Assembly (NCBI GenBank): GCA_023416135.1
Contig: JAEZIF010000100.1
Coordinates: 1-32,732 of the forward strand
Direction of reading: 5' to 3'
DNA length: 32,732 nt
Origin: Pseudomonadota bacterium
GTDB taxonomy: Bacteria; Pseudomonadota; Alphaproteobacteria; Reyranellales; Reyranellaceae
Both the position numbers and the translations under genes were made by a program. Shown here piece by piece: positions 1 through 6,951 of the stretch (its first letter is position 1; the number at the start of each line of letters is the position of its first letter). The notes beneath the pieces were generated by a model. That model saw only the letters and a list, made by a program, of their open reading frames with translations. It searched no databases and was not told the origin of the DNA.

Positions 1-138
1 CAGGAGAAGACCAACGTCGAGGAGTACTGCATCAGCGAGGGCTGGATCCGCGTCGCCGTCGGCAAGACCGTCGATCGCAAGGGCAACCCGCTCACCATCA
101 AGCTCACCGGTAAGGTCGAGCCTTATCTCGAGAAGTAG
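1..138 (+). CDS. DUF3297 family protein, C-terminal part (cut by window start)
   Basis: The window opens inside a reading frame that gives 45 residues before a TAG stop. The visible stretch contains EEYCISEGWIRVAVGKTVDR followed by KGNPLTIKLTGKVEPYLEK. This is the conserved C-terminal part of the short DUF3297 family, small cytoplasmic proteins of unknown function common in Proteobacteria. Family members are about 80 residues, so roughly the first half lies upstream of base 1. It is followed after 26 bases by the CNNM-type gene on the same strand. The family call is from memory of its conserved motif; no catalytic role is claimed. Confidence 0.75.
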   Translation, partial: QEKTNVEEYCISEGWIRVAVGKTVDRKGNPLTIKLTGKVEPYLEK

Positions 139-164
139 GGGGATCCCGCCTTCCTGGAGCTTCC

Positions 165-1457
165 ATGCTGATCGTCGAATTGGCCATTGTCGCCGCGCTG
201 ATCGTCGCGAATGGCTTTCTTGCGATGTCGGAACTCGCACTGGTCTCGGCCAAGAAGCCGCTGCTGGAACGCATGCAGCGCAGCGGTTCGCGAGGCGCCG
301 CCGTCGCCCTGGCGCTGACGCGCGAGCCGGGCCGCATGCTGTCGGCGGTCCAGATCGGCATCACGCTGGTGGGCATCGTGGCCGGTGCCTTCAGCGGCGT
401 CACCATCGCCGAGCGGGGCGATGCCTGGCTGGAAAGCCTCGGTATGCCGACCCGCGTCGCCGAGCCGCTCGCCTATGTCGCCGTGATCGCGATCATCACC
501 TACTTTTCGGTCGTGTTTGGCGAGCTCGTGCCCAAGCAGGTTGGCATGCGCAACGCCGAACGCATTGCCGTCGTCGTGGCCCGACCCATGCAGATCGTCG
601 CGACGGCTGCGGCGCCGATCGTGTGGTTGCTCGACCGGTCGGCGCGGTTGGGACTGCGCCTGCTCGGGCAGGCCCGCGAGGCCCAATCGGTGGTCACCGA
701 CGAGGAGATCCGCACCCTGGTCCAGGAAGCCGAGCGGGCCGGATCGGTCGAGCCGGAGGAGCGCTCGATGATCGATGGCGTGATGAGGCTCGGCGACCGC
801 TCGGTCCGCGGCATCATGACGCCACGGACCGACCTCGAATGGGTCGACCTGCATGGCGGCGAAGCGGAGGTCCGTGCGGCGTTGCGCAACGCCCGCCACG
901 AACGCCTGCTGGCGGCCAACGGTGGCGTCGATGAGGTCGTCGGTGCGCTACCGGTGCGCCGTGCGCTGGTGGCTCTCCTGGAACAGGATTTCGACGCCGT
1001 CTGGAGGTTCGTCGAGAAGGTCCCGATCGTCAGTGAACGGATCAGCGCCCTCGAGGCGGTCGAACAGCTTCGCCAGTCATCTCTCAATCTGGTCGTGGTC
1101 GCGGACGAGCACGGAACCGTCGAAGGCATCGTCACTGAAGGCGATATCCTGAAGACGATCGTTGCCGACATCTCGGAGGAAGAGCGGCCGCGCATCGTGC
1201 CGCGCGACGACGGCTCGCTGTTGATCGACGGCACCTTCCCCATCGATGAGCTCGGCGACCGCCTCGGCGTCGCGCTGCCGCCGGCGCACGATTATCACAC
1301 CGTGGCGGGATTCGCCTTGGGACGCATGCGTCGTCTGCCGCGGATCGGAGAGTCGTTCCAGTACGGCGGCTGGCGCTTCGAGATCGTCGATGTCGACGGC
1401 CGGCGGATCGACAAGGTGCTGGCAGCCCCGCAGCCGACCCTTCATCGAAGCGCTTGA
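165..1457 (+). CDS. CNNM/CorC-type hemolysin family protein (DUF21-CBS-CorC_HlyC)
   Basis: A 430-residue inner-membrane protein. Residues 1-180 form the DUF21/CNNM membrane domain, with hydrophobic segments at the N-terminus, around 60-80, 105-125 and 140-160, and the family motif FGELVPKQVG near 125. Residues 200-330 correspond to the cytosolic CBS pair, beginning with the typical RGIMTPRTDLEWVD. The last 85 residues fit the CorC_HlyC domain. Relatives are linked to Mg2+/Co2+ efflux or homeostasis, and the hemolysin name is historical. The ATG is preceded by GGAG a few bases upstream. The first CBS repeat looks eroded compared with the second. The next gene is a cation diffusion facilitator, so a metal-homeostasis pair is plausible, but that link is inference. 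Confidence 0.92.
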   Translation: MLIVELAIVAALIVANGFLAMSELALVSAKKPLLERMQRSGSRGAAVALALTREPGRMLSAVQIGITLVGIVAGAFSGVTIAERGDAWLESLGMPTRVAEPLAYVAVIAIITYFSVVFGELVPKQVGMRNAERIAVVVARPMQIVATAAAPIVWLLDRSARLGLRLLGQAREAQSVVTDEEIRTLVQEAERAGSVEPEERSMIDGVMRLGDRSVRGIMTPRTDLEWVDLHGGEAEVRAALRNARHERLLAANGGVDEVVGALPVRRALVALLEQDFDAVWRFVEKVPIVSERISALEAVEQLRQSSLNLVVVADEHGTVEGIVTEGDILKTIVADISEEERPRIVPRDDGSLLIDGTFPIDELGDRLGVALPPAHDYHTVAGFALGRMRRLPRIGESFQYGGWRFEIVDVDGRRIDKVLAAPQPTLHRSA

Positions 1458-1500
1458 TGCCCCTTCGTGCCAACTTCAACGCCAAACCAGAGTAGACTGC

Positions 1501-2456
1501 ATGCATAGTCACACGCTCGACGACTGGCGCCACGATCACGTCTTCCTGGGTGCCGCGCACGACCGTAATGAGCGGCGCACCTGGCTGGTGGTTGGCCTGA
1601 CGGCGACGATGATGGTGGCCGAGATCGCCGGCGGCACCCTGTTCGGTTCGATGGCGCTGCTGGCGGACGGCTGGCACATGTCGACCCATGCCGGTGCGCT
1701 CGCCATCGCCGCCTTCGCCTATCGCTTCGCCCGCCGCCATGCCCGCGACCCGCGCTTTGCCTTCGGCACCGGCAAGCTCGGCGATCTCGCGGGTTTCGCC
1801 AGCGCCGTCCTGCTGGCCTGATCGCCCTGTTGATCGGCTACGAAGCCCTGATGCGGGTGTTCCAGCCGGTGCCCATCCACTACGCCGAGGCAACCGCGAT
1901 TGCCGCGGTCGGCCTGGTGGTCAACCTGCTGAGCGCCTGGATCCTGGGCGCCGGACACGATCATGGCCATGCGAATGGGCAGGGCCACGACCACGATCAC
2001 GCTCAGGGCGACCGCCATCATCACGAGCACGACCATAACCTGCGCGCCGCGTTCTTCCACGTCATGGCCGACGCGCTGACGTCGGTACTGGCGATCGCCG
2101 GCCTGCTGGCGGCCTGGGGCTATGGCTGGACCTGGCTCGATCCCGCCATCGGCATCGTCGGCGCTCTGGTGATTGCACACTGGTCGTGGGGCCTGATCCG
2201 CGGCGCCGGCGTCGTGCTGCTCGACGCCGCGCCTGATGCCGAGCTCGGCGCCGCAATCCGCAAGCGTCTCGAACAGGGCGACGACCGCATCGCCGACCTG
2301 CATGTCTGGCGCGTCGGTCCCGGCCATCACGCCGCCATCGTGTCTCTGGTGTCGGATTCGCCGCTGTCGGTCGAAGACTATAAGATGCGTCTGGCCGACC
2401 TTGCGAGCTTGAGTCACGTGACGGTCGAAGTCCATCGCTGCAATCACGCCCACTGA
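1501..2456 (+). pseudogene. dmeF: Co(II)/Ni(II) cation diffusion facilitator DmeF, split by a one-base frameshift
   Basis: Two reading frames together give one cation diffusion facilitator of about 318 residues. The first frame (1501-1821) ends at TGA after LGDLAGFASAVLLA. The second continues from CTG at 1818 with LIALLIGYEALMRVF and runs to 2456. Restoring one C in the CC at 1817-1818 rejoins the frames without losing a residue. The N-terminus has the DmeF hallmarks HSHTLDDWRHDHVFLG and MALLADGWHMSTHA, which carries the metal-binding His/Asp of the second transmembrane helix. A His-rich cytoplasmic loop lies at about residues 153-180 (GHDHGH, HDHDH, HHHEHDH). DmeF exports Co2+/Ni2+ from the cytoplasm. 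No DmeR regulator is visible. The lesion could be a true pseudogene or a sequencing error; no slippery heptamer is seen. Confidence 0.88.
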
Positions 2457-2462
2457 CATGCC

Positions 2463-3407
2463 ATGCCTCGTCGCAGACAATTCCTTCTTGCTGCTGCTGT
2501 CCTGGCCGCCCTGCCGGCTGAGGCGCAGCCCGTGAAGATCGTCCTCGGCACCGCGACGCCGGGCGGCGGCTTTCCGGTCTATGGCGCCGCCTTCATCGAG
2601 GGCGTGCGCCGCGCCGATCCCGGGCTGGAGATCGAAGCGATCAACACCAAGGGCAGCACCGAGAACGTGCCGCGGCTTGAAGCCGGCACGCTCGACATCG
2701 CCCTGGTGCAGGGCGAGGTGGTGCACGAAGCGCTGGCGGGAATCGGCCGGCCGCCGGCCGACCTGAAAATCATCACGGCGATGTATCCCACCGCCGGCAT
2801 GTTCGTGGTGCGGGCCGATTCGCCCTACCGCTCGATCGCTGATCTCAAGGGCAAGCCAATCGCGTGGGGGGCGCAGGGCTCGGGCCTGGTGATCCTCGGC
2901 CGCTATGCCATGGACGGCGTCGGCCTCGACGCCGCCAGGGATTTTCAGCCTGTCTATCTCGAGCGCGCGGGCGACGGTCCGGCCATGGTGCTCGACGGTC
3001 GCGTCGCGGCCTTGTGGGGCGGCGGCACCGGATGGCCGGGCTTCACGACGGTTGCCAGGAGCGAGAAGGGCGCGCGCTTCGTGGCGCCCGACGCCGAGCA
3101 GATCAAGGCCATCCTCAACAAGCACGCGTTTCTCAAGCCCGTCACGCAGGCGGCCGGCAGTTTCCCCGGCCAGAACGAAGCGATCCCCTCGGTCGGCTCC
3201 TGGAGCTTCGTGCTGGCGCGTCCCGGTCTCGACGACGCCGTGGCGTATCGCCTGGCCAAGGCATTGCACGAAATGGAGCGGCAGGGTGGCGCACCGCCGC
3301 AACTCGTCGACACCACGGCCAGGAATACCGTAGCTGCCGCTCCGGGCGACCGGCTCCATCCGGGGGTTGCACGGTATTTTGGGGAAACCGGTCTTCTCGG
3401 TCGGTAA
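2463..3407 (+). CDS. TAXI family TRAP transporter solute-binding protein
   Basis: A 314-residue periplasmic receptor. It starts with a signal peptide (MPRRRQFLLAAAVLAALPAEA) and continues with the TAXI/NMT1-like opening VKIVLGTATPGGGFPVYGAA. Typical later segments are INTKGSTENVPRLEAGTLDI and ADSPYRSIADLKGKPIAWG. TAXI proteins deliver organic acids to a fused DctQM-type membrane subunit. No membrane subunit is visible nearby, so this is an orphan receptor in the window. It lies 6 bases after dmeF and could share its transcript, though I see no clear Shine-Dalgarno before the ATG. Substrate unknown. Confidence 0.88.
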   Translation: MPRRRQFLLAAAVLAALPAEAQPVKIVLGTATPGGGFPVYGAAFIEGVRRADPGLEIEAINTKGSTENVPRLEAGTLDIALVQGEVVHEALAGIGRPPADLKIITAMYPTAGMFVVRADSPYRSIADLKGKPIAWGAQGSGLVILGRYAMDGVGLDAARDFQPVYLERAGDGPAMVLDGRVAALWGGGTGWPGFTTVARSEKGARFVAPDAEQIKAILNKHAFLKPVTQAAGSFPGQNEAIPSVGSWSFVLARPGLDDAVAYRLAKALHEMERQGGAPPQLVDTTARNTVAAAPGDRLHPGVARYFGETGLLGR

Positions 3408-3459
3408 CCTTGGTCCATTGCACACGTTTCCTTGGCTGCACGAACCCAAGGAGCGTTGA

Positions 3460-3696
3460 ATGGATGACAAGTCGAAGAAGGACGATCGCCTCGAAGGTGA
3501 AGGCAGCTACAGCGGCACCAAGTCCTATAACGAGGCGACTGCCAGGTTCCTGAAGAAAGGCAAGGTCGACGAGGCCGCGCAGGAGGCCAAACGCGCTCTC
3601 GATTCCAAGGAAGCTGCGGAATTGAAGGCAGCGGAGGCCAAGGGCAAGTCGGGCGACCCCAAGATGTTCGAGAAGAGCCCGAGTCGCCCGAAATAG
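3460..3696 (+). CDS. small hydrophilic hypothetical protein
   Basis: A 78-residue, highly charged protein with no signal peptide or membrane segment. It begins MDDKSKKDDRLEGEGSYSGT, has an amphipathic Ala/Lys/Glu-rich centre (about residues 40-65) likely to be helical, and ends in a basic tail. AAGGAG sits about 8 bases before the ATG, which supports translation. Similar short proteins with an LEGEGSYSGTKxYNEAT-like opening occur in Alphaproteobacteria as conserved hypotheticals; their function is unknown to me. It sits alone between the TAXI receptor and the methyltransferase fusion. Confidence 0.7.
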   Translation: MDDKSKKDDRLEGEGSYSGTKSYNEATARFLKKGKVDEAAQEAKRALDSKEAAELKAAEAKGKSGDPKMFEKSPSRPK

Positions 3697-3742
3697 GTCA
3701 CAGGTTCCGGCAACTCGCGTCGGCGCGGACCGTTTGGCGGTC

Positions 3743-5731
3743 ATGGCCACCATCAACGATCCGCGCCGACGTATGGTCCGGCGCCAGATCGCCGGGCGCG
3801 GCGTCAGCGACCGGCGGGTGCTGGCGGCGATGGAGAAGGTGCCGCGCGAGGCGTTCCTGCCGGAAGCGATGCAGGAATTCGCCTACGAAGATTCACCGCT
3901 GCCCATCGAGGAAGGCCAGACCATCTCGCAGCCCTACATCGTGGCCCGGATGGCCGAAGCGGCCGACATCCGGCCAGGCGACCGCGTGCTCGAAATAGGC
4001 GCCGGCTCTGGGTACGCCGCCGCCGTGCTGGGCGAACTTGCAGAGCGCGTGTTCACCATCGAGCGCCATCCCGCGCTCGCCGAACTGGCTCGCACGCGTC
4101 TGCGTCAGCTCGGCTACGACAATGTCGACGTTCGTACGGGCGACGGAACGCTGGGCTGGCCGGATCAGGCGCCATTCGACGCCATCATTGCGACTGCCGG
4201 GGGGCCGCGCGTGCCCGAGGCTTGGCGCGGCCAACTCGCCGTCGAGGGGCGCTTGGTGATGCCGGTCGGCGAGACGCCGACGCATCAGCGGCTGATCCGG
4301 TTGACGCGCAGCGGCCCCGAGACGTGGCACGAAGAGGAGATCGAGTCGGTTCGCTTCGTGCCGCTGATCGGCGAGCAGGGCTGGGCGGAAGAGCATAAGG
4401 ATTTTCGACGAGCACCGCGCCAGGAACCGCGGCCGATCAGCGGCCTGCACCAGCTCATCCGTGCCGCCGAGCAGCCCTTGCCCGACCTCGAAGATCCGAG
4501 TTTCGCCAGCGCCTTCGACCGCTTTGCCGACCGTCGCGTCGTGCTCTTGGGCGAAGCGAGCCACGGCACATCGGAATTCCATCGTGCGCGAGCGGCCATT
4601 ACGCAGCGCCTGATCGAACGACATGGCTTCAGCTTCGTGGCGGTCGAGGCTGATTGGCCCGACGCGCTCACGATCGACCGCTACGTGCGTCACCTGCCGG
4701 CGCGGCCCGGGGCACGACCGGCTTTCCGCCGCTTCCCGACCTGGATGTGGCGCAACACCGACGTCGAGGCTTTCATCGAATGGCTGCGCGGCCACAACGA
4801 CCGGCAAGCAGGCAGGCACCGCGCCGGCTTCTTCGGCCTCGACATCTACAGCTTGGCCGATTCGATCGCCGCAGTGCTTGCCTATCTCGACACGGTCGAC
4901 CCGGCGGCGGCGAAGATCGCGCGCGAGCGCTACGGTTGCCTCACGCCTTGGCAGCACGATCCCGCAGTCTACGGCCGCGCCGTGCTGAGCGATCGCTATC
5001 GCGCCTGCGAGTCGGATATGGTGGCAGCCTTGCGCGATCTTCTGGCGAGGCGGCTGGAGTACGCCAGCCATGACGACGAGGAGTTCTTCGATGCCGCGCA
5101 GAATGCCCGCTTGGCCGCCGCAGCCGAGCGATACTATCGCGCCATGTACTACGCCAGCGCGGAAAGCTGGAACCTGCGCGACCGCCACATGTTCGACACC
5201 CTCCAGCACCTGCTCGCCCATCGCGGCGAGGGCGCGAAAGCTGTCGTGTGGGCACACAATTCGCACGTCGGCGACGCCCGCTTCACCGACATGGGCCGCG
5301 TGAAGGGCGAGCTCAACCTCGGTGAACTGTGCCGCGTTCGCTTCGGCGAGGAGGCCGCCCTGATCGGTTTCGGCACTGACTCCGGCACCGTCGCCGCCGC
5401 CTCTGACTGGGACGGCCCGATGGAAGTGAAGGAGGTGCGACCGTCGCGCGGGGACAGTGTCGAGCATCAGTTCCACATCGCAGGCTTGCCGCGCGCCGTG
5501 CTGCATCTCGATACACCGGGCGAGCTGCGCCGCCGCCTGCGCGCCCCCAGGCTGGAGCGCTTCATCGGCGTCATCTACCGGCCCGAGACCGAGTTGCAGA
5601 GCCACTATGCCGAGGTCGAGCTGCCTGGCCAGTTCGATGCCTATGTCTGGTTCGACCGAACGTCAGCGGTGACACCGCTACCCACCATGCAACGCCCGGG
5701 GGTGCCGGAGACTTATCCCTTCGGGCTCTGA
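3743..5731 (+). CDS. protein-L-isoaspartate O-methyltransferase fused to erythromycin esterase-like domain
   Basis: A two-domain protein of 662 residues from the ATG at 3743; a TTG three codons upstream is an alternative start. Residues 1-215 are a PCMT domain, with the EEGQTISQPYIVARMAE motif near 56-72 and the SAM-binding motif VLEIGAGSGYAAA near 82-94. PCMT methylates isoaspartyl residues to start protein repair. Residues 245-655 match the erythromycin esterase (Ere) family. GEASHGTSEFH places E271 and H274 at the family's catalytic Glu/His positions, and WAHNSHVGDAR near 503-513 carries the later conserved His. Ere enzymes hydrolyse macrolide lactones, but most chromosomal relatives have unknown substrates, so antibiotic resistance should not be assumed. 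A CBS-pair gene follows after 24 bases. Confidence 0.9.
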   Translation: MATINDPRRRMVRRQIAGRGVSDRRVLAAMEKVPREAFLPEAMQEFAYEDSPLPIEEGQTISQPYIVARMAEAADIRPGDRVLEIGAGSGYAAAVLGELAERVFTIERHPALAELARTRLRQLGYDNVDVRTGDGTLGWPDQAPFDAIIATAGGPRVPEAWRGQLAVEGRLVMPVGETPTHQRLIRLTRSGPETWHEEEIESVRFVPLIGEQGWAEEHKDFRRAPRQEPRPISGLHQLIRAAEQPLPDLEDPSFASAFDRFADRRVVLLGEASHGTSEFHRARAAITQRLIERHGFSFVAVEADWPDALTIDRYVRHLPARPGARPAFRRFPTWMWRNTDVEAFIEWLRGHNDRQAGRHRAGFFGLDIYSLADSIAAVLAYLDTVDPAAAKIARERYGCLTPWQHDPAVYGRAVLSDRYRACESDMVAALRDLLARRLEYASHDDEEFFDAAQNARLAAAAERYYRAMYYASAESWNLRDRHMFDTLQHLLAHRGEGAKAVVWAHNSHVGDARFTDMGRVKGELNLGELCRVRFGEEAALIGFGTDSGTVAAASDWDGPMEVKEVRPSRGDSVEHQFHIAGLPRAVLHLDTPGELRRRLRAPRLERFIGVIYRPETELQSHYAEVELPGQFDAYVWFDRTSAVTPLPTMQRPGVPETYPFGL

Positions 5732-5755
5732 CCACAACCACCCAGGAGGACCGCA

Positions 5756-6211
5756 ATGAAGGTGAACGAGATCATGACGCGCGACGTCTGCATCGCCCGT
5801 CCCGACCACACCATCGAGGATGTCGCCCGCATGATGCTGGCGATCGACGCCGGCCTGCTCCCGGTCGGCGACGACGACCGGCTGATCGGCACCATCACCG
5901 ACCGCGACATCGCCGTGCGTGCCGTCGCCGAGGGCAAGGGCCCCAAGACGCCGGTGAGCGAGGTGATGAGCGAGGACGTCAAGTTCTGCTTCGAGGACGA
6001 GGACAGCGCACACGTTGCCCAGAATATGGGCGAGCTGCAGGTCCGTCGCTTGCCGGTGCTCAATCGCAGCAAGCGGTTGGTCGGCATCTTGTCGTTGGCC
6101 GACATCGCCCAGGCCGAGCGCGGCCAGCGCGTCGGCAACGCGTTGCGCCAGATTGCCCAACCGGGCGGCGAGCACACCCAGGGGGCCGACCAGCGCCGTG
6201 GCGGGATGTAG
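5756..6211 (+). CDS. CBS domain-pair protein
   Basis: A 151-residue cytoplasmic protein made of two CBS motifs. The first spans about residues 1-60 (MKVNEIMTRDVCIARPDHTI to LIGTITDRDIAVRAV) and the second about 72-130 (VSEVMSEDVKFCFEDED to LVGILSLADIAQAE). CBS pairs bind adenosyl ligands such as AMP, ATP, NAD or SAM and act as energy sensors. This one has no attached effector domain, so its partner is unknown. AGGAGG about 7 bases before the ATG is a strong ribosome-binding site. It may be cotranscribed with the upstream fusion gene; a palindrome at 6222-6251 follows its stop and may end the transcript. Confidence 0.93.
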   Translation: MKVNEIMTRDVCIARPDHTIEDVARMMLAIDAGLLPVGDDDRLIGTITDRDIAVRAVAEGKGPKTPVSEVMSEDVKFCFEDEDSAHVAQNMGELQVRRLPVLNRSKRLVGILSLADIAQAERGQRVGNALRQIAQPGGEHTQGADQRRGGM

Positions 6212-6221
6212 ATGTATTCCT

Positions 6222-6251
6222 CCTCCCCTTCGCGGTAGCGCGAAGGGGAGG
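6222..6251. repeat. GC-rich perfect palindrome after the CBS gene (terminator or REP-like)
   Basis: A perfect 13-bp inverted repeat (CCTCCCCTTCGCG at 6222-6234, CGCGAAGGGGAGG at 6239-6251) encloses a GTAG loop. It starts 11 bases after the stop of the CBS gene. A long T-run does not follow, so it is not a textbook intrinsic terminator. The purine/pyrimidine-sided arms and their position just after a gene recall dispersed intergenic palindromes of Alphaproteobacteria. It may stop transcription or protect the 3' end. Confidence 0.6.
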
Positions 6252-6372
6252 CGCCCGCCGTCATACACGCAAACGTGGCATCTCCCGACGTGGACCCGGT
6301 GGTGAATATCACCAAGTCTTTCATGACCCACCCTGGCGGGGCGAAGAGACTTCGCTCTATGGTATGCCTGTC

Positions 6373-6380
6373 GGGGGAGG
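6373..6380 (+). promoter_or_regulatory. strong Shine-Dalgarno of the cytochrome c gene
   Basis: GGGGGAGG lies 3 bases before the ATG at 6384 and fixes that start. The preceding intergenic stretch 6252-6372 also holds a short hairpin (GCGAAG-AGA-CTTCGC). No promoter boxes stand out. Confidence 0.6.
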
Positions 6381-6383
6381 ATC

Positions 6384-6890
6384 ATGGCAAAATACACCGT
6401 GCTTGCCGCTATCGCCGCGCTAGCGACGGCATCTCTGATGCCGGCCATCGCCGCGGATCCCGCGGCCATTGCCCGCGGCAAGTATCTGGTCACTATTGCG
6501 AGTTGCCACGACTGCCATACGCCAGGCTATTTCCTCGGCAAGCCCGATATGGGCCGTTTTCTCGGCGGCTCGGAAGTCGGCTTCGAAGTGCCCGGGCTCG
6601 GCGTCTTTCACGGCCCCAATCTGACACCCGACAGGGCGACCGGGCTCGGCAACTGGACCGACGCCCAGATCGTCGGGGCTATCCAGAAGGGCGAGCGGCC
6701 CGACGGTCGCATGCTGGCGCCGATCATGCCGTGGCACGCTTTCGCCAATCTCACGAAGCCGGACGTCGATGCCATCGTGGCCTATCTGCGTAGCGTGCCG
6801 CCGGTCGCCAACAAGGTACCGGGCCCGTTCGGCCCGACCGAGGCGCCGACTTCTTTCGTCATGAAGATCGTGCCGCCGGGCGCCAAATAG
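6384..6890 (+). CDS. periplasmic class I c-type cytochrome
   Basis: A 168-residue exported monoheme cytochrome. A signal peptide covers residues 1-23 (MAKYTVLAAIAALATASLMP, then AIAA). The single heme-attachment motif CHDCH is at residues 41-45. The likely axial Met is M115 in LAPIMPWHAF, followed by the typical C-terminal helix DVDAIVAYLRSVPP. The layout resembles cytochrome subunits of periplasmic alcohol or aldehyde dehydrogenases, but no partner dehydrogenase is nearby, so it probably serves as a soluble electron carrier for an enzyme encoded elsewhere. The start is fixed by a strong ribosome-binding site. Confidence 0.92.
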   Translation: MAKYTVLAAIAALATASLMPAIAADPAAIARGKYLVTIASCHDCHTPGYFLGKPDMGRFLGGSEVGFEVPGLGVFHGPNLTPDRATGLGNWTDAQIVGAIQKGERPDGRMLAPIMPWHAFANLTKPDVDAIVAYLRSVPPVANKVPGPFGPTEAPTSFVMKIVPPGAK

Positions 6891-6951
6891 GTGATGTGAG
6901 GGCAGGGAGCCTCCCGGCTTCGGCAGCGTTGCCGGAGTCCAGGAGTTCCTG

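Noticed and set aside
1501..2456. Programmed -1 frameshifting or selenocysteine insertion at the dmeF TGA.
   Set aside because: There is no slippery heptamer or visible stimulatory structure, and DmeF proteins have no Sec at this place. A one-base loss explains the join exactly.
1719..3470. A 583-residue minus-strand open frame spanning dmeF and the TAXI receptor.
   Set aside because: Both plus-strand products are clearly recognisable; the antisense product has no motif or start signal.
3893..5605. A 570-residue minus-strand open frame opposite the methyltransferase-esterase fusion.
   Set aside because: It mirrors the coding frame, lacks any recognisable domain, and results from scarce stop codons in GC-rich antisense.
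6900..6951. Short hairpins (GGGAG-CC-TCCC; CGGCA-GCGT-TGCCG) between the cytochrome and cupin genes as a riboswitch or terminator.
   Set aside because: Stems of 4-5 bp are expected by chance at this GC content, and no conserved riboswitch core is recognisable.
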